This document shows, piece by piece, positions 1 to 5,442 of a stretch of DNA of 5,471 nt. The position numbers were made by a program, and so were the translations under genes. How positions within the stretch are numbered: the stretch's first letter is position 1; each line of letters starts with the position of its first letter. The stretch is from Armatimonadota bacterium (lineage in GTDB: Bacteria; Armatimonadota; Zipacnadia; Zipacnadales; UBA11051): NCBI GenBank assembly GCA_003542955.1, contig DPJP01000451.1, positions 1-5,471 on the forward strand. Direction: 5' to 3'. The notes beneath the pieces were generated by a model. It was not told the origin of the DNA, did no database searches, and saw nothing but the letters and a program-made list of their open reading frames with translations.

Positions 1-19
1 CGAAGCAATATAGCGCGAC

Positions 20-47
20 AGGTGGCAGTCCCCGGCAGTCCCCACCT
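20..47. repeat. Tandem 10-bp repeat within a hairpin, downstream of the operon
   Basis: GGCAGTCCCC occurs twice head to tail at 24-33 and 34-43. The pair is enclosed by AGGTGG (20-25) and CCACCT (42-47), a 6-bp stem whose last pair uses the first base of the reverse-complement stop codon of the URO-D-like gene. On the operon strand this hairpin would form immediately after the stop codon. No T-run follows it on the minus strand, so it is not a classical intrinsic terminator, although it could end or protect the 3' end of the transcript. Positions 1-19 show nothing else I can name. Confidence 0.5.
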
Positions 48-1072
48 CACTCATAGTGCCCGAACTGCTCGATCGCGTCGGCCATCGCCCGCACGTTCTC
101 GACTTCCATATCCGCAGTGAGACTATTCGATGAGGAGATGATGTATCCTCCGCCCGCCCCGATGGTGCGGATGCGGTTCCGCACCTGCGCGGTAATGTCG
201 GCAGGCTCCCTGTGAACCAAGTCATCCATGAAGATGTTGCCCACGATGCAGACGCGGTCGCCGTAGTCGGCTTTCACCCGGTTGATGTCCATCACGTCAG
301 GCTGGATCGGGTGGATGCCCTGCTGGCCGAGCGTGAGCCAGTCATCCAGGATGGGCGTCATGTCGCCGTCGGAGTGGGTGATCAGCGGCAGTTCGCAGGC
401 GTCGGCCGCTATCTGCTGGACCGGGAGCACGGTGTCGCGGAAGAAACCAGGTGAGAACATCGGGCCGGAGTTGAATGCCACATCGTCGAAGGCCCAGAAG
501 ATGTCAAAGCCGATCTCGGCAAGCCTGGGAGCGAGGCGGATCGTCCAGTCGGCGTACATCTGCATGATCTCGACAATCAGGTCGGGGTCGTCGACCATCG
601 CGTAGGAGAAGGCCTGCAGGCCCATCGTCATGATGGTGGCGCCGATGCCGAGGCGGATGGCGGCGACGGCGCAGAAGTCTTCCTTGTGGGCGATGAACTC
701 CCTCGCGCTATCGAGAAAGCCGGGGGCGTCGATGTCGGGGAACTGCATGGTGGAGAGGTCATCGCGGGTGTGGACGAGGCCCTCGCCGACGATGACGACT
801 CCCTGCATGCTGGTGCGCCCGGCGTAGACGGGGGCGAAGGCGTTCCAGTTGATGTTGTCCTTGCCCAGGGCCCGGCAGACCTTCTTCTGCATCTCGGCCA
901 GCTCCGCGCCCGACCGCACAGGCGTGCCGTCCGGGGCGATATCCCAGTTGACCTCGATCCTCTCCCCGCAGAGCTTGCTCGCCAGTGTGTCATCGACAAT
1001 GCCCTCCATCCACGGGACGCGGTCGGGGGTCTCGCGCCGCAGGGCGGTCAGCACGCGCTCTCTGGAGGTCAT
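47..1072 (-). CDS. Uroporphyrinogen decarboxylase (URO-D)-like protein, not HemE
   Basis: This 341-residue protein has the TIM-barrel URO-D/methyltransferase fold shared by HemE and corrinoid methyltransferases such as MtaA and MtbA. The N-terminus (TSRERVLTALRRETPDRVP, residues 2-20) is the standard opening of the non-HemE members. Further family landmarks are FDDVAFNSGPMFSP (195-208), THSDGDMTPILDDW (232-245) and the glycine-rich GAGGGYII (305-312). The N-terminal PxWxMRQAGR substrate motif of true HemE is absent, so a role in haem synthesis is unlikely. The usual H-x-C-G zinc motif of the corrinoid methyltransferases reads H233-S-D-G, without the cysteine. The ATG at 1072 is chosen over an upstream in-frame ATG because GAGGAG (1078-1083) lies 5 nt before it and the family alignment starts there. 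The start overlaps the stop of the hydrolase gene as ATGA, so translation is probably coupled. It is the last gene of the operon. The reaction is unknown. Confidence 0.9.
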   Translation of the reverse strand: MTSRERVLTALRRETPDRVPWMEGIVDDTLASKLCGERIEVNWDIAPDGTPVRSGAELAEMQKKVCRALGKDNINWNAFAPVYAGRTSMQGVVIVGEGLVHTRDDLSTMQFPDIDAPGFLDSAREFIAHKEDFCAVAAIRLGIGATIMTMGLQAFSYAMVDDPDLIVEIMQMYADWTIRLAPRLAEIGFDIFWAFDDVAFNSGPMFSPGFFRDTVLPVQQIAADACELPLITHSDGDMTPILDDWLTLGQQGIHPIQPDVMDINRVKADYGDRVCIVGNIFMDDLVHREPADITAQVRNRIRTIGAGGGYIISSSNSLTADMEVENVRAMADAIEQFGHYE

Positions 1073-1857
1073 CTGATCTCCTCGCAAGCATTGATGAAGT
1101 CCTCGCAGGTGATGGTGTTGCCATAGTGGGCCTCGAAGTAGGCTATTCCCCACCTCGTGGCAATGCGCTCGTCGAATGTGTCCGGCAGTTCCACGCCGAC
1201 GGTGGCATCACGCATGAGGAATATGCGATAGCCGTAGGGGGCCATCGGCTCGACGCCGCCGGGAGCGCGCAGGATGCACATATCGGTGGCGAAGCCGCTG
1301 TAGATGAGGTTCTCGATGCCGTGGAACCGGAGCGCGCGACCGAACTGGGTGGTCTCGTAGACGAACGGCTCGCCCGGCAGCGGCATGACCACCTCGGCGC
1401 GGTCCATGCGCGCGTATGGAGACTGCGTGGCGTAGTTGAGCCCGTGGCTGCGCGCGACGATGCTCGCCCTGTAGCCGGGGACAACCTCGGCACGGGGGGG
1501 CATGGCAGATGGGAGCGGAGGCGGGTCGAGGTACTGCTGGGCCTCCGGGTGCTTCGCGGCGATAGTGGCGCTCTCCACGTGAGCGACAAGCACATTCGCC
1601 GCGCGGGCGGCATCCATGGCCGGGCGTATCTTCTCATTGACGATGCGCGCCGCTTCCGCCAGCGCCTGCGGGAAGCCCATGCCCACGCAGTAGTTGACAT
1701 CAATCTCGGGACCGTCAGGCATGCCGATGTTCCAGCAGTGCATGCCGACGAATGCGGTCCTGTCGGCATCCAACTCCAGCATTTCCGTCTCATAGCCGGT
1801 CTGGTCAATCGGCAGGCTACGGTAGTAGCGGCTGGGTATGCGCAGCTTCCTGGCCAT
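1069..1857 (-). CDS. Isochorismatase-fold cysteine hydrolase-like protein with an altered catalytic triad
   Basis: This 262-residue protein shows the isochorismatase/cysteine-hydrolase fold: a first beta strand TAFVGMHCWN (34-43), and HGIENLIYSGFATDMC (179-194) carrying the GxATDxC cysteine motif with C194 as the expected nucleophile. It is longer than simple members such as nicotinamidase (about 200 residues). The extra length is an N-terminal extension of about 30 residues and a proline-rich insert around 110-150. In the family the triad is Asp (in DMQ), Lys and Cys. Aligned by eye, the Asp position is H40 and the Lys position falls at P161, so only the Cys is kept. Family members hydrolyse amides, carbamoyl groups or vinyl ethers, but the substrate here is unknown and the protein may be inactive or use different chemistry. 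The likely SD AGGAGA (1870-1875) is 12 nt before the ATG, slightly far. It starts 9 bp after the aminotransferase gene and its stop overlaps the URO-D-like start. Confidence 0.85.
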   Translation of the reverse strand: MARKLRIPSRYYRSLPIDQTGYETEMLELDADRTAFVGMHCWNIGMPDGPEIDVNYCVGMGFPQALAEAARIVNEKIRPAMDAARAANVLVAHVESATIAAKHPEAQQYLDPPPLPSAMPPRAEVVPGYRASIVARSHGLNYATQSPYARMDRAEVVMPLPGEPFVYETTQFGRALRFHGIENLIYSGFATDMCILRAPGGVEPMAPYGYRIFLMRDATVGVELPDTFDERIATRWGIAYFEAHYGNTITCEDFINACEEIR

Positions 1858-1866
1858 GAGTGGCGA

Positions 1867-3117
1867 CTATCTCCTGTTCTTCTCCGCGACGCGATTGACG
1901 ATCGCGGCGGCAAGGTGGCAGTCATCCTCGGTGTACTTTTCACAGAATGTCGACCAGCGTATCCAGTTCTCGAGGAACGCGGACGCGGTGGGTGTGGTCT
2001 GCGCGCCGTAGGTGTACTCGCGCGAGGCGGGCGGCATCGAGAACGGGAAGCGCTTCGCGGCGGCGTCGTCCTTGAGGAAATCGCAGGCCTCCGGCATGAG
2101 ATAGTACTTGCCTGTTCCGGCGCCGGGTATGCCCTCCGCTGCAAGCTGCGCGCCGAAGCTCTCGGCATCGCACGTGAACTGCTCGGGATCGATGCTCATC
2201 CCGAACATCCAGGCGGAGTAGACATTCATGTATTCGGGTATCGGCAGCGGCGTGACGCCCTCGATGCCGGCGATGAGTTCACTCATCAGGCGCACCACAC
2301 AGTCAATGTGCGCGACCTGCTCGCGGATGATCTCGAGCTGCGCCAGGCAGATGGCGGCAGTGCACTCCGGCATCCGGTAGGCGTAGCCGGCGTGCTTGTG
2401 TACGCGCCCGAAGTGCTCCCGGCTGATGGCGCCCCGGCTGTGGCCGATGTAGCGCATCCGCTCGGCGAGGGCATCATCATCGGTGATGACACAGCCGCCG
2501 ACGTCGGAGCCCATCGTCTTCTCCGAATCGAAGGAGAAGCCGCCTGCCAGCGACAGCGTACCGGCAAAGCGTCCCTTGTACTCCCCGAAGACGGCCTGGC
2601 AGGCATCCTCGTAGACGACAAGGCCCTTCTCGGCGGCGAGTGCGCTGATGGGGTCCGTGTCGCAGATGATGCCGGTCTTGTGCACGCACAGGATCGCGCG
2701 CGTGCGGTCGGTGATACATGGCTCGATGGTCTCGGCGCTGAAGTTGACCGTGCCGGGCTCCGTGTCCGGGAAGACGGGGATATAGCCCTCCCGGTACAGG
2801 CCCATGATGCTCCCGTAGTCGGTGATCGGGCTGACGATGATCTCATCGCCGTGATCGAAGTCGAAGGCCGCGGCGAGCACTGCCAGCGCGGGCGTGCAGC
2901 CGGGCGTAGCGATGCAGTGCTTGACCCCGTACTGCTTTGCGAACTCCCGCTCGAAGCGGCCGATCATCCCACACGTCAGGCCGCTGTCGACAATCTCCTG
3001 GAGGTACTTCATCGCGTTCGGCCCGATTGTACGCGGGAAGGGGTTGGGAAGCTGTCCGGTGAGATGCGCCCACGCGGCGGCGCCATATTGTGCCCTGGGT
3101 TCGTTCGTCTCTGACAT
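1867..3117 (-). CDS. DegT/DnrJ/EryC1/StrS-family PLP-dependent aminotransferase
   Basis: This 416-residue protein belongs to the fold-type I aminotransferases that add or remove amino groups on sugars and cyclitols, usually as cytosolic dimers with PLP. Key motifs are in order. YEDACQAVFGEYKGR (169-183) contains the pyridine-nitrogen Asp D171 and Q174. GGFSFDSEKTMGSDVGG (192-208) contains the PLP-binding lysine K200 and the following glycines. The VHKTGIICDTD segment (145-155) matches the usual VHxxGxxxDxD. The phosphate-binding loop, normally SGTxAL, reads GCTPAL (73-78). The catalytic residues are intact, so I expect an active enzyme. Length is a little above the usual 370-400. The ATG at 3117 is set by GAGGAG (3127-3132) with 9-nt spacing; an out-of-frame ATG at 3124 lies only 2 nt from that SD and opens a shadow frame. 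It follows the oxidoreductase gene by 42 bp and precedes the hydrolase by 9 bp. It probably transaminates the keto product of the oxidoreductase, or works in reverse in catabolism. Confidence 0.92.
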   Translation of the reverse strand: MSETNEPRAQYGAAAWAHLTGQLPNPFPRTIGPNAMKYLQEIVDSGLTCGMIGRFEREFAKQYGVKHCIATPGCTPALAVLAAAFDFDHGDEIIVSPITDYGSIMGLYREGYIPVFPDTEPGTVNFSAETIEPCITDRTRAILCVHKTGIICDTDPISALAAEKGLVVYEDACQAVFGEYKGRFAGTLSLAGGFSFDSEKTMGSDVGGCVITDDDALAERMRYIGHSRGAISREHFGRVHKHAGYAYRMPECTAAICLAQLEIIREQVAHIDCVVRLMSELIAGIEGVTPLPIPEYMNVYSAWMFGMSIDPEQFTCDAESFGAQLAAEGIPGAGTGKYYLMPEACDFLKDDAAAKRFPFSMPPASREYTYGAQTTPTASAFLENWIRWSTFCEKYTEDDCHLAAAIVNRVAEKNRR

Positions 3118-3159
3118 CAGCCATCGCTCCTCAGGTAGGGCCGGTGGTCGCGTCTGGGC

Positions 3160-4119
3160 TCACACCTGCAGCCTGGCGGACCGCTCGGCGGCAAGCGTTG
3201 CGAGTATGGCAAGGCGATTGGCGCGGAGCGAGGCCTCCTGCGGGATGACGTCGCCGCCGTCGAGCCAGTCGGCGACGACGGAGACGGCGTCGGGGGCCTC
3301 GGTGACCTGCACGTCGGCGGCATCGCGGTCGGTTACGGTGAGGCGGTCCTCGGCCATCACGAAATCAGCATAGCCCCCCGTCCCGGCAACCGTGACACGG
3401 TAGTCGGAGCCCTTCGCGTCCGGCAGCATGCGCTGCCCCTCGCACAGCGCTGCGGCGCCGTTATCAAGCTCACAGTAGACTGCGGCATGGTCGCGGAGGT
3501 CCGGAGCCGCCGGGTCTCCGAGGTTGCCCTGGTTGGCCGATACGGCGACAATGCGCCGCCCTGTCAACCACTCGACCTGATCCAGTCCGTGGATAAGCAG
3601 GTCCAGGAACAGGCCCCCCGAGCGGCGGTAGTCGAGAAACCACGGCGGACGCTGCTCGCGCTTGAGCCGCACGGCCATCCGCACATGGACGAAGGCAGGG
3701 GCGCCGATGCGGCCGGATGCCACGACATCGCGCAGAGCCATCCAGCGCGGCTGCCCGCGGAGGGTCAGGAGATTCAGCACGCGCCGGTCCGGGTTGTCGC
3801 AAAGGGCCTGCTCAATAGCGACCTGATCTTCCAGCGTGAGGCACAGGGGCTTGTCGCAGATGACGTCCTGACCAACCTCCAGGGCGCTGAGGATGACCTC
3901 CGCCCGGAGGTCGTTCTCATTGGCGACGGAGAGGATATCGGGGTCGAACTCGTCGAGCAGTTGGCGGTAGTCCGAGACCACGGGGCAGCCGAAGGTCTGC
4001 GATGCCCAGTCGGCCTGATCGTCGCGGACGGCGGCGGCGACGATCTGAAGGCGGCTGCCGGCCAGCGCCGTCACTTCACCGATGTGCGTCTCTCCGCCAA
4101 TGATTCCGACGCGGTACAT
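3160..4119 (-). CDS. Gfo/Idh/MocA-family NAD(P)-dependent oxidoreductase
   Basis: This 319-residue cytosolic dehydrogenase has an N-terminal Rossmann domain (residues 1 to about 120) starting YRVGIIGGETHIG, where the usual GxGxxxxxH pattern reads with G5, G8 and H12. CDKPLCLT (88-95) is the family's EKP/DKP motif with catalytic lysine K90. In the C-terminal alpha/beta domain, GGLFLDLLIHGLDQ (168-181) gives the conserved D173 and H177. The active site is complete. The family oxidises or reduces hydroxyl groups on sugars, inositols and their derivatives. The start at 4119 is preferred over the in-frame ATG at 4170 because GGAGGAG (4128-4134) lies 8 nt upstream and the Rossmann strand begins at residue 3; the 17-residue extension does not look conserved. 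It is the first gene of the operon, behind a long structured leader. Followed by a DegT aminotransferase, it fits an oxidise-then-transaminate pair. The exact substrate cannot be told. Confidence 0.92.
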   Translation of the reverse strand: MYRVGIIGGETHIGEVTALAGSRLQIVAAAVRDDQADWASQTFGCPVVSDYRQLLDEFDPDILSVANENDLRAEVILSALEVGQDVICDKPLCLTLEDQVAIEQALCDNPDRRVLNLLTLRGQPRWMALRDVVASGRIGAPAFVHVRMAVRLKREQRPPWFLDYRRSGGLFLDLLIHGLDQVEWLTGRRIVAVSANQGNLGDPAAPDLRDHAAVYCELDNGAAALCEGQRMLPDAKGSDYRVTVAGTGGYADFVMAEDRLTVTDRDAADVQVTEAPDAVSVVADWLDGGDVIPQEASLRANRLAILATLAAERSARLQV

Positions 4120-4127
4120 GAGTAGCT

Positions 4128-4134
4128 CTCCTCC
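4128..4134 (-). promoter_or_regulatory. Strong Shine-Dalgarno of the first operon gene
   Basis: On the minus strand GGAGGAG lies 8 nt before the ATG at 4119. It is a near-perfect anti-16S match and decides the oxidoreductase start over the upstream ATG at 4170. Confidence 0.85.
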
Positions 4135-4191
4135 AGACCGAATGCATCCTCTGACGCTGTCTTCCGGCACCTGCCGCCAACACCCAACACC

Positions 4192-4250
4192 GTGGGGCGC
4201 TGCCCCACACCCCGTGCGGACGCTACGCGTCCGCTCAGAGTTGCGAACTC
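4192..4250. repeat. Three consecutive GC-rich hairpins, each with a 3-nt loop
   Basis: Three perfect inverted repeats follow each other. The first is GTGGGGC (4192-4198) with GCCCCAC (4202-4208), loop GCT. The second is GCGGACGC (4216-4223) with GCGTCCGC (4227-4234), loop TAC. The third is GAGTT (4238-4242) with AACTC (4246-4250), loop GCG. The spacers are 7 and 3 nt. The sequence CCCCGTG borders the middle of the array and recurs just after it (4210-4216 and 4257-4263). No coding frame here looks real. The layout resembles a dispersed structured intergenic repeat, and in RNA it would form a row of tight stems in the leader of the operon transcript. There is no T-run on either side to suggest an intrinsic terminator. 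Confidence 0.7.
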
Positions 4251-4287
4251 CCCAGACCCCGTGATGAGGTCAGAGGGCAGCATGCAT

Positions 4288-4306
4288 GCGGACTGCCGGA
4301 GTCCGC
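4288..4306. repeat. Hairpin, 7-bp stem
   Basis: GCGGACT (4288-4294) pairs with AGTCCGC (4300-4306) around the 5-nt loop GCCGG. The 10-bp palindrome GCATGCATGC (4280-4289) overlaps its left arm. The arm shares CATGCGGAC (4285-4293) with the next element (4349-4357), so these stems are related in sequence. Confidence 0.6.
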
Positions 4307-4320
4307 GGCGCAACGTCCGG

Positions 4321-4383
4321 GCGGGTTATCCGGCGTCCGCATCGGGTCCATGCGGACCCGATCCGTCCGACTCGATAACCCGC
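4321..4383. repeat. Long nested inverted repeat with alternative inner stems
   Basis: The outer arms GCGGGTTATC (4321-4330) and GATAACCCGC (4374-4383) are perfect 10-bp complements. Inside, ATCGGGTCC (4341-4349) pairs with GGACCCGAT (4354-4362), 9 bp with the loop ATGC. A competing stem, GTCCGCAT (4335-4342) with ATGCGGAC (4350-4357), uses overlapping bases, so the two inner stems exclude each other. The element lies inside the presumed operon leader. It could be a structured repeat, a protein-binding cruciform or a switchable RNA. Confidence 0.65.
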
Positions 4384-4550
4384 ACACCTGGCGCCGGAGG
4401 GTGTATGGGACTGCTCCCGAGATAGCGAAGCCCCGGTGAGTTCATCGCTCAACCATGGCTGCCCGACGGCGCACAAGGCTGCCGGACAGACACACACGTC
4501 GAACGCAATGCCCGTGGCTCAGGCGAGAGATGGCGGCCGCTGTCGGGTCG
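4384..4550. other. Intergenic stretch with no firm feature
   Basis: I see no gene, promoter or strong structure here. Minor items are a short GGGA/TCCC stem at 4407-4418 and an imperfect 12-bp direct repeat containing GGCTGCC (4457-4463 and 4477-4483, 20 bp apart). If the operon promoter is the one at 4556-4585, this stretch is the first part of its transcribed leader. Confidence 0.4.
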
Positions 4551-4580
4551 TTGACATTCTACCAACGGCGGTCCTAGAAT
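4551..4580 (+). promoter_or_regulatory. Sigma-70 promoter of the AraC-family gene
   Basis: A perfect -35 box TTGACA (4551-4556) and a -10 box TAGAAT (4575-4580, five of six consensus bases) are separated by 18 bp. Transcription would start near 4587, giving a leader of about 55 nt before the ATG at 4642. The boxes sit almost entirely inside a perfect inverted repeat, so a regulator bound there would compete with RNA polymerase. Confidence 0.75.
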
Positions 4581-4583
4581 GTC
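4553..4583. promoter_or_regulatory. Perfect 9-bp inverted repeat overlapping the promoter (putative operator)
   Basis: GACATTCTA (4553-4561) and TAGAATGTC (4575-4583) are exact reverse complements separated by 13 bp. Their centres are 22 bp apart, about two helical turns, which suits a symmetric dimer on one DNA face. The repeat contains the -10 and most of the -35 of the regulator promoter. It may be a binding site, or reflect selection for promoter boxes on both strands, or both. Confidence 0.65.
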
Positions 4584-4585
4584 TT
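4556..4585 (-). promoter_or_regulatory. Possible divergent promoter of the four-gene operon
   Basis: Because of the inverted repeat, the minus strand also reads a -10 box TAGAAT (4561-4556) and a -35-like AAGACA (4585-4580, four of six), again 18 bp apart. Transcription would start near 4549 and run through about 430 nt of leader to the oxidoreductase ATG at 4119. The weak -35 would suit a promoter that needs an activator. I found no better minus-strand promoter in 4120-4550, which is very GC-rich. This is inferred from sequence alone. Confidence 0.45.
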
Positions 4586-4621
4586 TGCACGATACGATGT
4601 TTGTATTGCACTATTCCACGT
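4585..4621. promoter_or_regulatory. 21-bp-period direct repeat, candidate AraC-type binding sites
   Basis: Two 16-bp copies start at 4585 and 4606 and match at 12 of 16 positions, with shared pattern TTGCACnATnCnAnGT. Direct half-sites 21 bp apart, two helical turns, are the classic arrangement for AraC-family dimers. The repeat covers the start-site region of the regulator gene, where binding would repress, and directly abuts the -35 of the minus-strand promoter, where binding could activate the operon. Confidence 0.55.
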
Positions 4622-4641
4622 CTGTTCGGTGACACATCCCG

Positions 4642-5442
4642 ATGGCCGGACCGAATATCAGGATAACCCGCGCGGTCGCGTATGCGGTCCCGTATCCGCT
4701 GTTCGGGCCGCCCCACAGCCACCCGGAGGACTTCCAGGTGCTCTACGTGGTGCGGGGCGACAGCGGCGTGCGCATCGGGGAGACAGAACACAGAGCGCGG
4801 CCGGAGAACCTCTATGTGGTTAAGCCGGGGCAGGTACATGCATCGTTTGATGAACGCGATGCGGCACCGGCGCTGTGGGAACTCAAGTGCTCCATCGCAG
4901 ACCCCACCCAATGCCCCATCGACCCGCACGCTCTGCCGGACATCCTCGACGAGGTGCGCGAGCCCGGCCTGCTGGACGCCTTCCGGCGGCTCATCGACGA
5001 GTACTCGACAGCCGGGCCGGGCTGGGAGTGGCTGTGCTCGCACCTGGTCGATGAGCTGTTCTTCCGGATCCATCGACTGGCCGCGGGCTGCGGGCCCGAG
5101 GATGGGACATCAGCCGCGGCACGCCTGAACACCGAGGCCGTGGCGCGGGCCAAGGCGCACCTGGAGACCCACTTCCGGGAGGAACTGAGCCTGGGCGATC
5201 TCGCGCAGGTGGCGGGGCTCTCAGACAGCCACTTCTCGGCACTCTTCCGGGAGTTGTACGGGCGCGCGCCGATTGACTACCTCATCGAGGTGCGGCTCGA
5301 CAACGCGGCGCGGCTGCTGCTGGACTGGCAGCACAGCGTGTCCGAGGTCGCGGAGATGACAGGTTTCGGCAGCGTGCACTACTTCTGCCGCCAGTTCCGC
5401 AGGCGCAGGGGGGTATCGCCCTCGGAGTATCGGGGAGGGTAG
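4642..5442 (+). CDS. AraC-family transcriptional regulator with N-terminal cupin domain
   Basis: This 266-residue DNA-binding protein has two domains. Residues about 15-90 form a cupin-like sensor, with H25-S-H27-P-E-D-F in the first motif and PGQVH (62-66) in the second. Residues about 163-264 form the AraC double helix-turn-helix. The first HTH is SLGDLAQVAGLSDSHFSALF (183-202); the second is SVSEVAEMTGFGSVHYFCRQF (232-252), ending in the family signature GVSPSEYR (257-264). Length is typical for cupin-AraC proteins, which usually sense a sugar or related metabolite. The ATG at 4642 has a weak SD-like GGTGA (4628-4632) 9 nt upstream; no better in-frame start precedes it. The gene is divergent from the four-gene operon and shares its promoter region, so it probably regulates both that operon and itself. 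The ligand is unknown. Confidence 0.95.
   Translation: MAGPNIRITRAVAYAVPYPLFGPPHSHPEDFQVLYVVRGDSGVRIGETEHRARPENLYVVKPGQVHASFDERDAAPALWELKCSIADPTQCPIDPHALPDILDEVREPGLLDAFRRLIDEYSTAGPGWEWLCSHLVDELFFRIHRLAAGCGPEDGTSAAARLNTEAVARAKAHLETHFREELSLGDLAQVAGLSDSHFSALFRELYGRAPIDYLIEVRLDNAARLLLDWQHSVSEVAEMTGFGSVHYFCRQFRRRRGVSPSEYRGG

Noticed and set aside
1073..1153. A longer URO-D-like protein starting at 1153.
   Set aside because: The 27 extra residues lie inside the hydrolase gene and do not resemble the family, while the ATG at 1072 has a good SD and matches the usual N-terminus.
985..3114. A 709-codon open frame on the plus strand, antisense to the aminotransferase, the hydrolase and the start of the URO-D-like gene.
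   Set aside because: It spans three genes with clear family motifs and good ribosome binding sites on the other strand. Its translation is low-complexity, rich in Ala, Gly, Val, Arg, Asp and His, with no recognisable domain, as expected for an antisense frame in GC-rich DNA.
4120..4170. A longer oxidoreductase starting at the in-frame ATG at 4170.
   Set aside because: The 17 extra residues precede the Rossmann strand and lack a visible ribosome binding site, whereas the ATG at 4119 has GGAGGAG 8 nt upstream.
4192..4250. Intrinsic transcription terminator.
   Set aside because: The stems are strong but no T-run follows on either strand, and no gene ends next to them.
4321..4383. An integron attC site, suggested by the GTTATC and GATAAC arms.
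   Set aside because: The arms do not fit the GTTRRRY / RYYYAAC core sites, the symmetry is perfect without the usual extrahelical bases, and no integrase is present.
4192..4383. A CRISPR array, because of several repeated GC-rich words such as TGCGGAC.
   Set aside because: The repeated words are short, irregularly spaced arms of hairpins, with no constant repeat and spacer lengths.
4071..4497. Several short open frames across the divergent intergenic region on both strands.
   Set aside because: They run through perfect inverted repeats, have no convincing ribosome binding sites and resemble no protein family.
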